A stretch of 64,000 nucleotides of DNA, from assembly GCA_033220425.1 (NCBI GenBank), contig CM065652.1:1426001-1490000 (forward strand), written 5' to 3'. The stretch is from Lepraria neglecta. Its lineage: Eukaryota; Ascomycota; Lecanoromycetes; Lecanorales; Stereocaulaceae. Position 1 is the first letter of the stretch. Every line of letters starts with the position of its first letter. The notes under the pieces are model-generated. The model searched no databases, had not been told where the DNA came from, and worked only from the letters and a program-made list of their open reading frames with translations. Both the position numbers and the translations under genes were made by a program. Below, piece by piece: positions 31,034-42,041 of the stretch.

Positions 31034-32344
31034 TGTGGGTTAGATGTAAGAAGAGGTAGTGGTCGAGTACCTTGGTATAGAGTTTGACGCTTTTGCGAAG
31101 GACGCTCACGTTGAGTGTGGATGGTGAAGTGAAAATGCTTGGGATTTTCGAAGAAGTGATGTTGATTAGGTTTGCTGAAGATTTTGGGGTCTTTGCATTC
31201 CTCATCCCAAGAGCAGAATGAGAGGCAGGACGTCAGCGTCATTGTTGGACATAAATGAAAGTCTCGTGGCTGCGGAGGCATCGTTGTTGGAATCTATGAG
31301 TATGGTGCATTGTCGAGGTAGCACAACACGACAAAATCGCCTAGTGCTAATCGAAACATGTGATTACAGAGCGGCAAGTTGACCGCTGAAGGCAAGCACC
31401 TCTTAGTGAGGTGTTGCTATGATGCGATGGTCTCCACAAGAGGCTTATAGCCCGCATCAAATAAAGAAATTCTTCGTGGCAAGAGGCTTAGCAAACCCCT
31501 GAGTTGTTTTTACATGGAGAAAATGCTTTAGCTGAAGAGTCTTCGTTTCTGATATATGTCGTGGCGAAGCCATGCCGGGCGTGTACAGTTCGTCTTTTGA
31601 GGCTTTCTTCAATGGACCCCATGCCAGCGCGCCGCAAGGGTCTTAATAGTGCACTGCACTACCATTCAACTACCAGTGTGTAATATAGTGTGATGTATTG
31701 CAGGCTTCGGATTGCACTGTATAGGGTAGTGTCACTTATTCACTACTCCGTTTACACTGTCAGTGTTGATCCCTAGGAGCTGGCTTGTTCTGACCTTATT
31801 CTGGCCCGAATTGGCTGAGCAAGTTGCCCGTCGCCCAAGTCTTCGAATCGACGCGTTCGGGATGTTTTCGAGAGGCACAGAACGTGATTCATGCCTTTTG
31901 GGCGATTTTTGGAACACGGCTAGGATTTTCCAACTATAGGCAACACTGATAGCGGGAATACCAGTGTACACTGTCAGTATAATGTCACCTTCGCACCAGC
32001 TAATTCACTAGCACACTAATCGATGTGATGTGATGTGATGTGGCCTCCGTACTGCACCATTCATATCATTCAGAACCCTGCCGCGCCGGCTGATTCAAAC
32101 TTGATCATGAGAGTGGCCTTGTTTGATCTTCAAGCTTCGTATTCCGTGCATCCGTAAAGGCTAGGTACAGAACTAGATCCATTACAGGAGGAAGTAGGCG
32201 AGTAAATGCGTCGGGAAGCAATGTTGGAGCCGCTTTCTCCATGTGTGAATCGGAGAACACAAATATCATGCTCTCATAGGATTAAAAGCAGTGTTTCACC
32301 AGCAGAAGGATTGAGGCGTCAAAGAACGTGTATGATGATAGGTT
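31034..32344. other. gene-poor region with short direct repeats
   Basis: TTTACACTGTCAGT (near 31750) and GTACACTGTCAGT (near 31967) bracket a ~230-bp segment. A GATGT microsatellite (four units) lies near 32022-32040. No coding gene is convincing; a 79-codon minus-strand frame fills the bracketed segment. Confidence 0.4.
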
Positions 32345-32704
32345 TTATTTGAAGGTATTGAATCCTGCACGATGGTAGTTTTTAGGGCAGTGCTCTGCCA
32401 CCTGTAGCTTCATCAGGGTAATAGGTTGAGCGGGTAAGCCTGTGATTCCTAACCTTAAGACTCGTGCTTGGTTTCTTGGCCATATTTCAGGCGCAAGTAG
32501 GTCCCATGGTAGTTCTTGTGATGCTTGTTGTAGCTCTGTTGGGAAGGGTGTGTTGATATTATCAGAGCCAAGTATGCGCATTGCGGGGCGTGGAGCAATA
32601 AATCTTGGAGCACTTTGTAAAGTGCCGTAACAATTTGCTTGAGAGGTCTTCGTCAATCTGAATCTTGGAGGCTTATCTCTGTTGGCATCATTACCGCTGG
32701 GCAT
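32345..32704 (-). CDS. possible small gene, unknown
   Basis: An ATG-initiated 119-codon frame (MPSGNDANRDKPPRFRLTKT...) has balanced amino-acid composition and no signal peptide or membrane segment. I recognise no domain. It could be a real small gene, a 3' exon or chance. Confidence 0.25.
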   Translation of the reverse strand: MPSGNDANRDKPPRFRLTKTSQANCYGTLQSAPRFIAPRPAMRILGSDNINTPFPTELQQASQELPWDLLAPEIWPRNQARVLRLGITGLPAQPITLMKLQVAEHCPKNYHRAGFNTFK

Positions 32705-33114
32705 ATTTGAGACGGCGTCGAACTAACATAGTACGGATACTTCAATCCGTAGGATCTATGAGCCCTGCGTAACTCCGAACTTCCCGTATGAAGAAGGGTG
32801 ATGGCTGAGGCGACGCCGCAATATAATCAGAGCCCTAGCATATCTCGCGGGATAGCCGAGACCCATGGAAAGCAAATCCACCAGAAAAATGTTTGAGACT
32901 ATTGCCGGCGTGGGATTTACTGCCATGGAAAGAAAAAACGAGCACCACAACGGCCCTCAAACATGTACGGGACGAATCAAAGTGTCAAGCTCAAAAGGAA
33001 CCAGGGTACCAAAGGGTAAGAAGATTCCACATATAGACGGTTTAATTTGCATGCAGCACTAAAACTCCAACGCTTACGCTAGAATCATGCGCTCATTTCA
33101 TTACTCTGGTCCTA
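32705..33114. other. intergenic, no gene seen
   Basis: Flank between the doubtful small frame and the tetraspan gene. Nothing else is supported. Confidence 0.4.
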
Positions 33115-33727
33115 TCAATCAAAATCATCCCTATTAACCTGATACGACATGACCATCATCCATAACAGAAATACACTGCCAACAATGTAGAATGCAAACA
33201 CAGCTTTCCAATCACTACATATTCCCTGCGTCTCCAGATACGCCAGGGTCGCCTCCCCTTGCCCCGATGTGTATCCTGAGCTTGGGTGGTAGATGTTGCA
33301 GTAAGAATTCACAGATCCCGTAGGCCCGTAGAGTTGGATAGATGTTTCGATGAGCCCGGCTAGAAAGAGCACGAAGAGGATGAAGGAGCCGAGCATTACT
33401 ATGCCAGGTAAGAGTTGCCGCTGTGCAATGAGGCCTAGTATGAGGAGGATGAAAAGAATGCCGAGGGAGCCGGTGGCTACTGAGTAGGGGAATATCCTGT
33501 TACAGCGGTTGAAATCAGCTCTAATCATGTTATGGAGAATCTGGGGGAAAGACGAACCATGGTGAACCGACTTGGAACCGCGATTGCACGGTCATGAAAT
33601 AAGCAAATACTCCCGTGATGGTGGCTGAGGCGGCGAGCATGACGATGAGCCAGAAATTCAGCTGTGCTTCAGGCCATTGGTATGTGCGCTTGCGCTCGAT
33701 AATGCTGACTAGGGCTGTTCTGGCCAT
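33115..33727 (-). CDS. tetraspan (MARVEL-like) membrane protein
   Basis: Exons 33727-33558 and 33496-33115 encode 183 residues. Four hydrophobic helices are visible: WLIVMLAASATITGVFAYFM, V-A-T-G-S-L-G-I-L-F-I-L-L-I-L-G-L-I, V-M-L-G-S-F-I-L-F-V-L-F-L-A-G-L and V-F-A-F-Y-I-V-G-S-V-F-L-L-W-M-M. An extracellular loop carrying cysteines (Y-C-N-I-Y-H and G-I-C-S-D-W) lies between helices 3 and 4. This topology matches fungal MARVEL/tetraspan plasma-membrane proteins. The intron (61 nt) uses a GTTCGT donor. Function unknown; membrane-domain organisation is the family expectation. Confidence 0.75.
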
Positions 33728-34905
33728 GGTGGGTGGGAGGCCGCTGGGGCTGCTGAGGCCGCTGAGGGATTTGGGAATGGGCGAGTATTGAAGATATGTT
33801 GCTGCTCAAGGGGCTGAGTTCTGCAGAGTGATTCGTCAACGGGTGTTTGAAGGCCCTTTTGAAGTGTTTCTGAGCGTGGACATCTCCCTCTAGGTGCAGC
33901 TGAGGTTGGCGATAATGAGCAAGTGTTTGGGTAGAGCAGCAACTAATTGAAGCGTTGAATCTTACGCGGTGCCGATTATCTTATGTATCTTTCCTTCTCT
34001 TTTATCGAGACCTCTATGTCGCAGAAGGGGCTGTTGTGATGGGGCGTTGAGACCGAAGACGCACGAAGATGTGGAGAGTCGTGATTCGAGGATATAGATT
34101 GATGCGCGGATGGGTCGCTACTTGGGATTGCGCGACTCGATATGGGATCTGAGCAACTTATGTATCGTTACGGAATGTTGCAGATGCTGTGAGAAGACAA
34201 TGGAGCTGTTGAGCCTCGAGGGCATCGTGTCAAGGAATTGTTCATGATGTCTTTAGTGGAGGCTGGTCCATTTTCGGTGGCGGGGATGCGGGCGCGGGAT
34301 CAACGCAGGGGTCAAAACAGGGGTGTCTTCAAGCTTCCACGTCATCGCCAAATTAAAAGTCAATGACGGGCTCCCCCTAAGCGGGCCCCTAAGGCTCCCC
34401 TAAGTTGGTCCCCCTCCAGAGCCCACGATGACGTGGCTTCGAGCTCCAACTCCTGTCATCTCCATCGTCCAAGAAGCTTGACTCAACATCATTGTTGACT
34501 TTTCATCTTGAACCTAAATGATGATCGAGATGTTTTCAAATTGTGCTGACTATTGCTAGGGGACAAAGTGCCTTTCAATGTTCTATCGCATATTAGCAGG
34601 CCGACGGACTTAATGGCCGACAGCAGTACCGAGCATCCCTACATTGATGATTTTCCTGTTTATGTTGCTCTTGCGTCTTTCTTATGCGCTCACCTCTGGA
34701 ACACTGCCAATATCTGTCTCTTCATTTTCTTATATACCGACTGAGGCTGCTAAGTGCTCACTGTGCTATCTCTAGAAAAATTGCTCAACGAAGTGGTCGA
34801 ATCCCGCTTGAAGATTCTTCTGCTCCTATAACACACTGTTCTTGGCCTACTGCTTTCTGTGCTCTTCCAACTCTTCTCAACTTTTGTCACGGATCTGCAC
34901 GTACG
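33728..34905. other. 1.2-kb divergent intergenic region
   Basis: It holds the promoters of the tetraspan gene and the acetyltransferase. Around 34375-34410 a C-rich motif CCCCTAAG recurs three times (CCCCCTAAGCGGG, CCCCTAAGGC, CCCCTAAGTTGG). STRE-like CCCCT sites are stress-responsive in fungi, but no function is shown here. Confidence 0.45.
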
Positions 34906-35657
34906 ATGCCTTTGGAACTTCGGCCCCTCGCCAAAGATGACGCACACGAGGCCGCTCGACTCGTCTTTGCAAGTTATGAAGACAATCCTTTCAGAAAGAT
35001 AGTGTTCCCGAACGGCATGTCCCAGTCAACCATCCACAAGATTATAGAGAGTCGCTCCAGTGCTGTGGATGACCCGGACAAATACCCTCTCAAGATCGTG
35101 GACACTGAGACTGGTGAGATGGCTGCTTGTGCTGTGTGGGAATACACGAAGCCGATGAGTGAGGGAGATTGGAATCACGAAATGGAAAAGGCATTGACGG
35201 CATACCCTGAGGCGAGACAGGATATTCTCTCGGAGTTTATGTTGAAAGAGCAGGATTCAAAGCGCAGGATCATGGGGAATAATAGATGGTGGGGTGCGTC
35301 TCCTTTCCATCGTGTCTTTTCGCGGGTCTAGGCTCCAAGGGTTGACAATTGGCCTTTGCAGAGTTGATCGCCTTGAATACCTTACCACGCTATCAACGTC
35401 GAGGAATCGGCTCAATGCTGATGAAATGGGGGACAGACAAGCTGGAAGAGATGAAAGTGCCTGGCTTCATCGTGGCTACAGACCAGGGATATGGACTGTA
35501 TATCAAACACGGCTTCCGGGAAGTTGAGCGCTGGGAGGTCGACATGGGACGTTGGCCGCAGTGGGGAGGGAATGGCATGTATATGAATGTCTTCTTGACA
35601 AGGCATCCTGCCCCACCTCAACTTGGTGGGACAGAACAGTATGCCCCTGCTCAGTAG
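34906..35657 (+). CDS. GNAT-family N-acetyltransferase
   Basis: Exons 34906-35293 and 35362-35657 encode 227 residues. The start MPLELRPLAKDDAHEAARLV is typical of fungal GNAT proteins. The acetyl-CoA pyrophosphate-binding motif appears as Y-Q-R-R-G-I-G-S-M-L-M, followed by the C-terminal G-L-Y-I-K-H-G-F-R-E-V strand. The intron falls between N-N-R-W-W and E-L-I-A-L-N. It transfers an acetyl group from acetyl-CoA to an unknown amine substrate. The longer frame upstream of 34906 has no coding character. Confidence 0.88.
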
Positions 35658-35971
35658 TTGTCCAGTAGATAAAATATAGAATGACTTCAAATTCCCCAGA
35701 CTACAACTGTAAAAAGTCTATATTGAAGCCACCCTTCCCAATACCTGGTTTTGATAGTGAATTGGGTTTGAGGCTAGCCCCTTTTTGCCAATCAACTGCA
35801 ACGCGACGCGAAGAATCAACATCAACCCCACGTTGCATCGCTGCCAGCATTATACGTACCATGTCTTCTAACAAGGACCATACCCATGCGATACCATCCA
35901 ATGATCCCCTTGGAGCCTTTCACCTTTAACGTAGCTGTCTGGCTCCATTTCGCCACTACGAACGACACTCA
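35658..35971. promoter_or_regulatory. promoter/leader region of the Mto1-type gene
   Basis: About 310 bp with only a short 82-codon frame. It should contain the promoter of the following gene. Confidence 0.4.
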
Positions 35972-38900
35972 ATGGCTACACCATCAAGGCCCACTGTCGC
36001 ACGGCAGTCATCGCGGGTTCCTGGAGGTTTTGACACAGATGACGATCTATCTCCCATAAAGACCTCCTTCGATAAGGAAGACTTCGCGCAGCACAGTGTT
36101 CCTTACCAGGCGCAGGCAACCCCCATTACTCAACCCTTGCTGGGAGATGACAGCTTGAATGCGCCGAGCGAAGACGGAAGGAGTCCCATGGTTGGTGATA
36201 GGCATACATACCTACAAGAGAGGGAAATGCGAAGGCGACTTGAAGATGTGGATTCGTCTTTTCTGCCAGAGATATCTCCTGCTGCCCGTGCACGAAACGA
36301 CGATTCTTTTGTACTAGGCCAACCCCAGCCTAATGCGCATGCTGCGACTATCCCAGACATGCATCCTCAGTCAAACGATGATGTCATGCCAAACTCACCT
36401 GGTACTCCCCCAGAGATGTATCAGACTCCAGCGCCTGGGCGAAGTGAGCTGCCTTCGAGGAATTCTCCCACTCCGGACACAGCTATCGATCATGAACACC
36501 AGAATACCTCTTCATTAGAGACTATGTCATCTTCACCAACCGCTGCCGCTGCTGCACGTACAGTTTCACGGGCAGTATCAACGGCTTCCATGGACGGTGG
36601 TTATGAGACTGCGGATGATAGCAAGGGCGGGATAGCTCTGGGTGATTCAAACATAGATGGTAAGGAAGCTACGCCTCGGAAACAGCATCAAGCTTCTGCT
36701 TCATCATCACGAGCAAGTTCACCTACTCCTACAAAGACTCAAGGATCGCAAGGACCCTCAGAAACCACAACAGGCGAAGATACCGACACTAGTTCTCCAC
36801 GAGCCAGCAAAAGACCAAAGGTTCTGAATAACCGCATGGCCAGTCAGAGGTCGTCCTATTCTTCATATACTACAACGTCTACAGAAGGTGGAAGTGATGT
36901 GACGCTAGGTGCGGATTTTGCTTTACAATCTGGAGGCGCGGTGCCGCAAAGGGGATCTCTCACTAGCAGACCAAGCGACTTCGCCAGAACTATCAGTCTG
37001 GGCAGCATGGCGTCCGGTGTCTCAGATCTCAGTGATCGAGATGACAGGATAAAGGCCAGCGAAGGGGGTCTGCACACCTTGGATGAGGAGGACGACACTA
37101 TAAGAGATGAAACTTCGAAAGCGGGAGATGCAGATCCCTCAATACCAGAAACGCCAAGGGCTTTAAGTGGGAGGCTGAATACACCAACGGACACGGTGAT
37201 AGCGCAACATGTCCGAGATATCGAGGTCCCAGCTACAATGGCTCGTGAGTTCCGAGACAGACACAGAAACGCATCGCCTGCGAAGAGGAACGGCGCACCT
37301 ACTGCCTCGGTCGGCCGCAACGGCAAAAGCCTTACTCTGAAAGAGCAAAGTGGCACGATTGATCGTTTGATGAAAGAGAATTGGGATCTAAAGCTGAAGA
37401 TCAATTTCCTTGATGACGCTCTAAGCCGCAGGTCAGATGAAGGTGTCAAGGCTATGATATCGGAGAATGTCGATCTACGCACTGCCAAATTCAAGTCGGC
37501 AAAGGAAATGCGAGAGCTCAAGCGTATGAATCGAGAGCTGGAGCGGAAACTTAAGGAGAAGTCAGAGGAGCTTTCGAAAAGAGTGGAGGTCCCCATTCCC
37601 GAAAACAACGAAGCTGGACCTGACCCTGAGGAGTTCCAATTCATGGAAAATGAATTGACTTACTTTAGAGAACGAGTTATGAATTATGAATCCGAGATTG
37701 AGAAAATGCGTCACGAAAGCTTTGCACAGGGGAAGGAGAAGAAGAGACTTGCTGAGGTGTTGAAGCGAGTCGGCGAGTCCAATGGAGGTGCTGATATCGG
37801 TGTTCGTGAAGAGGTTGACATGTGGAAAGATCTTCTTGATGCGGAGACAGCGAGGCGAGAGCAAGCAGACGAGGACAACCTGAGACTTCGAGACGAGATA
37901 CGCCGACTCAGAAGCGATGCTTCCTCCACAACCACAAACAATCACGCCGCCAACGTCTACAACGTCAGGAGACGGCAGAAGCTATCATCTACAGTGTCAT
38001 ACAGCAATATATCCGACCGTGAGCCCGATCGTAATGGCGCCTTTAGTGCCGCAAGCAGCACTCTCGTAGAGCAGCTAAGGCACGAGAATGCCGAGCTACG
38101 CCGTGAAGTTGGAGCACAGACGTCAATGCTTACCTCTCGAAATAGAGAGAAAGAACGCCTCTATCAGGAGATTGAAGATCTGAAACTCGGCGCACGCCAT
38201 GGTACTCGATCAGTGGCGGGCGACAGTATCTTCGACCGGTCAGCATCTCGTGCTCAAGGCCGTCCTGCTTCTCGCGACAGTGACCAGACCCGAGCAACAC
38301 AAATGAGTGATACCGAACGTGACGCCTACGAGTTGAAGAACGGGCAATTGCGGGACCAAAACGCTGGGCTAAAGCTTGAGGTTCATGACCTGACTCGCAA
38401 GCTGGAAGAATTGTTGGACGAGCTCGAGCAACTGGACGCTGCCAAGATCGAGCATGAAGAGCTCAAACAGCTGTATGACAATGACGTTGGCCTGGCGACT
38501 GAGGACTTGAAGGTGTTGCAAGGTGAACGAGACGAGGCCCTTAGAATGCAAGAAGATATGGAAGCCGAATTGCAAGACCTGAAAGCAGAAGGCAACGAGC
38601 GGATTGGTGCTCTGGAAGAAGAAGTCGACCACAAGGACCAGGAACTGCAACACCTCCACAATGAACTCTCAAATGCTGCCGAAGATTCAGAAGCCTTGCG
38701 CAAAGAGGTGCGAACACTGAGCGAAACCATTCTGCGGGTAGAGGAAGAGATTGAAGTTAAAACCAAGCGGATCAGGGATCTGCAGCTTGAGCTTGAGGAA
38801 CTTGGTCAAGAGGCAGATGCTATGGACAAAGATCTGCGGGAAGAAAGGGACAAGAATACCAAGCTGACCGTGCAGCAAGAATCCGGCCAGAGCGAGATCG

Positions 38901-40450
38901 CCTTCTTGCGGGAAGAACAGGATGGCGACAAGATCAAGATTGGTGACCTCGAGGACGCCGTCAACAATCTGAAAGCTAATGTTTCAAGTGAGAAGGACCG
39001 CGCAAAGGATCTAGAGAACAGACTTACTGAAGAGAGGCATCAAAGAGAAGTCATCGGGAGCAAGGAGAAGCAAGAGGTGCAGAAGATGATGAACGACCTC
39101 AACCGCGAAACATCAGCTGCCAAGGATGAGTCGAGAAAGCTGAAGAAGAATCTGCAGTCCCGCGAGATCGAGGCTATATCCTTCAAAGAGCGTTTGACAG
39201 AGTTGGAGAACAACCTTCGTGAAGCCCTTAATGACCCCAACGGGACGAGATCAAGCTTCCTCACTTCAATCACAAGGTTGCAGAAGGATCTGGAAAGCAC
39301 CATAGCAGAGCTCGACACCGCCCATCACAATCTCTCCGAGAAAGACCGCCTTCTCAAAAACCGCGACGCCCTTTTAGAAAGCCATGGCCTCGAATCCAGG
39401 AAGCTCTCCGAACTCCTAGACCGCGAGCGTCATGGCCGCCGCACTGACAAAGCTCAACACGAGCAATGGCAAAAGTCCAACCAACACAATAGCCGCACCG
39501 TCTCCCAAAAGGACGTCCGCATCACCGAACTCGAATCATCCCACCAAACCACGCGTAAGAAGCTCGCAACCCTAGAAACCCAATTCAAAGACCAACTCTC
39601 GGAACGCAACACCCTCCTCCTCACCCTCTGGTCCCGCATCTCTTCCATCTGCGGCCAAGACTGGCAGCACCAAAACTCGCTCGTAAACAACCACCTCCCA
39701 ACTCTCGAAGTTCTCGCCAACACCTCGATGATCCCTGCCTTCAGCCGGAACCTTCTCAATGCCGTCAAGAATGTCGAAGGTACGATCATAGCCTTCCAAG
39801 CCCGCATCCGCACTATCGAGCGCGACCTCTGGACCGAATACCAATCGATTGAACACACACTCGACGCCCGCATCAAGAAACTTGATCGCTTGGAAAGTAC
39901 TGTGCAAAGCCATCGCATTTCAGGCACCTTCACCGCTGCTCCCGAAATCGCTAAATTGCGCGGTGAAAACCGACTACTGAAGAGCGAGCTAGCGACTTTG
40001 CAGAAACAGGAAATGCATGCTAGGAACGCCTCAAGAGCTTCGGGGCACCAGCGTCGTACCAATGACCTCGATCCCTCCGCTCCGGCACCTACCTTGGCAC
40101 GGCACCATTCCTCAAGTGCCGTTGAGAATCTCTCTAATGCTATGGATCCTATATCTCCGTCTCGTCGGACGTCCTCGTCACGTCAGGGGACCAACGATGA
40201 AAACTTTGTATCTCAGCCTATTGAGCCGACGCAGCAGCGGTGGATTCATAGACTGCGGGAGTTAGAGAGAAGATTGAAGGCAGAACGAGAAGCTAGGTTG
40301 CTGGATAGAAGTGGCGCGAGGAGGAGGCTGGAGGAAGGTGCGGAAGAAAATAGGAGGCTGAAGGGAGAGCTGGAGAGAGAGAGAATCAGACATGGTGGTA
40401 GTATTGGAGGTGCTGAGAGTATAGCTAGTGGTGGCGAAAGCAGAGGCTAG
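35972..40450 (+). CDS. apsB: Mto1/ApsB-type microtubule-organizing-centre protein
   Basis: A single 1492-residue exon. The first ~450 residues are Ser/Pro-rich and probably disordered. A CM1 motif follows at ~450-520 (LKEQSGTIDRLMKENWDLKL, then N-F-L-D-D-A-L). After that comes long heptad coiled coil to ~1400. A C-terminal MASC-like segment lies at ~1423-1470 (L-R-E-L-E-R-R-L-K-A-E-R-E-A-R, L-D-R-S-G-A-R-R-R-L). CM1 recruits the gamma-tubulin complex. MASC directs Mto1/Spc72 proteins to the cytoplasmic face of the spindle pole and to septal or interphase MTOCs. In Aspergillus the homologue is ApsB, needed for nuclear positioning. It is the second CM1 protein in this window. Confidence 0.92.
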   Translation: MATPSRPTVARQSSRVPGGFDTDDDLSPIKTSFDKEDFAQHSVPYQAQATPITQPLLGDDSLNAPSEDGRSPMVGDRHTYLQEREMRRRLEDVDSSFLPEISPAARARNDDSFVLGQPQPNAHAATIPDMHPQSNDDVMPNSPGTPPEMYQTPAPGRSELPSRNSPTPDTAIDHEHQNTSSLETMSSSPTAAAAARTVSRAVSTASMDGGYETADDSKGGIALGDSNIDGKEATPRKQHQASASSSRASSPTPTKTQGSQGPSETTTGEDTDTSSPRASKRPKVLNNRMASQRSSYSSYTTTSTEGGSDVTLGADFALQSGGAVPQRGSLTSRPSDFARTISLGSMASGVSDLSDRDDRIKASEGGLHTLDEEDDTIRDETSKAGDADPSIPETPRALSGRLNTPTDTVIAQHVRDIEVPATMAREFRDRHRNASPAKRNGAPTASVGRNGKSLTLKEQSGTIDRLMKENWDLKLKINFLDDALSRRSDEGVKAMISENVDLRTAKFKSAKEMRELKRMNRELERKLKEKSEELSKRVEVPIPENNEAGPDPEEFQFMENELTYFRERVMNYESEIEKMRHESFAQGKEKKRLAEVLKRVGESNGGADIGVREEVDMWKDLLDAETARREQADEDNLRLRDEIRRLRSDASSTTTNNHAANVYNVRRRQKLSSTVSYSNISDREPDRNGAFSAASSTLVEQLRHENAELRREVGAQTSMLTSRNREKERLYQEIEDLKLGARHGTRSVAGDSIFDRSASRAQGRPASRDSDQTRATQMSDTERDAYELKNGQLRDQNAGLKLEVHDLTRKLEELLDELEQLDAAKIEHEELKQLYDNDVGLATEDLKVLQGERDEALRMQEDMEAELQDLKAEGNERIGALEEEVDHKDQELQHLHNELSNAAEDSEALRKEVRTLSETILRVEEEIEVKTKRIRDLQLELEELGQEADAMDKDLREERDKNTKLTVQQESGQSEIAFLREEQDGDKIKIGDLEDAVNNLKANVSSEKDRAKDLENRLTEERHQREVIGSKEKQEVQKMMNDLNRETSAAKDESRKLKKNLQSREIEAISFKERLTELENNLREALNDPNGTRSSFLTSITRLQKDLESTIAELDTAHHNLSEKDRLLKNRDALLESHGLESRKLSELLDRERHGRRTDKAQHEQWQKSNQHNSRTVSQKDVRITELESSHQTTRKKLATLETQFKDQLSERNTLLLTLWSRISSICGQDWQHQNSLVNNHLPTLEVLANTSMIPAFSRNLLNAVKNVEGTIIAFQARIRTIERDLWTEYQSIEHTLDARIKKLDRLESTVQSHRISGTFTAAPEIAKLRGENRLLKSELATLQKQEMHARNASRASGHQRRTNDLDPSAPAPTLARHHSSSAVENLSNAMDPISPSRRTSSSRQGTNDENFVSQPIEPTQQRWIHRLRELERRLKAEREARLLDRSGARRRLEEGAEENRRLKGELERERIRHGGSIGGAESIASGGESRG

Positions 40451-42041
40451 AGCAAAGCTGGGAGCGCATAGGCATGGAGGCTACATCAAAGCGTATTTCG
40501 AGACTTGTACAAAGATACGAAGGCAAGGCGTTGTGGCTGTTCTCTTTTCGTTTCTGATGAAATTGTTTTACGCACGATTTTGGCTCGAGGAGAGAGCGAT
40601 GGCGTTGACAGAGCGTTTTAGCCGCGAGGCTACGGACCAAGGGGAAGGGAAAGCTGCTGCGACTCAGTCTTTCGTTTTCGTGTACATTTTTAGAACCAAG
40701 GTTTCGCATGCAACGAGATCATGTACCTTCTACCAACCTCGAATCTGTCACTTGCCCGACTCTGAAATGCTTAATTCCTTGAAATGCTTAATTCCTTGAA
40801 ATGCTTAATTCCTTGAAATGCTTAATTCCTTGAAATGCTTAGGTATATGTCTGCTGATATGTCACACCCCTTGCTCATCTATGTGACCAAGCCCATCCAT
40901 TTACGCTTTTTGCGAGTCTCTAAAGTCACTGGTCTCCGGCCACAATCCACGGGTTCGTCCTTTATACTCCTCCCAACCAGATGCAAATCGACTCAAAAGG
41001 GGCCGACAAGAGCCGAAATCCAACAATATCTGCCTCTAGACATCTCTTTAGTACACCAACAGCGGCCTCTCATCTCCGAACTCTAGGCAATCGCACTCCC
41101 TTCTCGTTCTCGTTTTCGCAATTCTCAAGTCTCGTTGAGCGCAACGTGTGGCGTTCTGGAAGAAGTAGATAATACTTCGGTGTCCGATTTCTTCAAATAC
41201 AAGCATCAAGGATGCCAGTATTGATTTTGGTATCCCAGCGATTCAGGATTTAGTCAGAGCGATTGAGTAGCACCTCCTCAACTTTTGAGACCACTAGGGT
41301 TACAAACATAGCCCAAGTTGCTCGACTCTGTTTGAAATGGTTGAATCCGAAATGGATGGCGCGGTGCAATATGTCCCCCCTCTCAAGAATCAAGGAATGA
41401 GACAATTATTATTCGAGGCGTAGAAGAAGTACCAACTTTGACGTTTGTTGTTGATGTTGCTGCTGGTGAACTGCCAGGGGTTACCTCTATGAGCTCAGTC
41501 ATGGTAATTCGAGGGTCCTTTTGCTGATAGTATTGACCGTAGCCTGACAAACAAGAGTTGAAGGATGGCTATTCCAGACTTTTGACATTCCCAACATCGA
41601 ACGGAAAGCAACCAGAGAGAGCGAAATGCAACCACAGGTAGCTCTATATTTCTGCTACTGACTGCAAAGTGATAGGCTGGAGTTCTAGTGCCACAGTCAC
41701 TGGCTGTAAAAATCCTTGGTCTCGTCTTGAGAGACCAGTAGAATAGATTCAGCTTTGATAGTCATTTGGAAGATTCTTAGAGCAGTGGGACAAAAGTATG
41801 TATTTTGAGTTCGATCATCACAACTCGAGGCTTCATTTGACATCAATACTAGCCGAAACCCGGCATACAAGACTGCATACAAGACATTTCCTAGTCACTC
41901 ACTCCGTTCTATGCCAACGTCAACGATTCCTGAATCCTGAAATATCCACTATCATCCAATCCTAACTTCGCATGCAACATGAAAGCCTTTCCACTTCGGC
42001 AGTAAACCATTCCATCCAATGAAACATCGCTCCTCCTCACC
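40451..42041. other. 1.6-kb gene-poor region
   Basis: Apart from a short minisatellite near its start, I find only unsupported short frames. CCTTTCTCGTT-like pyrimidine tracts occur near 41100. Confidence 0.45.
40762..40842. repeat. 17-bp tandem repeat, about 4.7 units
   Basis: TGAAATGCTTAATTCCT is repeated head to tail with essentially no divergence, which suggests recent expansion. Confidence 0.95.

Noticed and set aside
34684-34905. N-terminal extension of the acetyltransferase frame
   Set aside because: It has no coding character; the GNAT fold begins at the ATG at 34906.
36856-37644. 262-codon minus-strand frame
   Set aside because: Antisense to the Mto1/ApsB coding exon; Ser/Leu-rich shadow of coiled-coil codons.
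40762-40842. CRISPR-like short regular repeats
   Set aside because: The 17-bp units are contiguous without spacers and the genome is fungal; it is a simple tandem repeat. No CRISPR array is present anywhere in the window.
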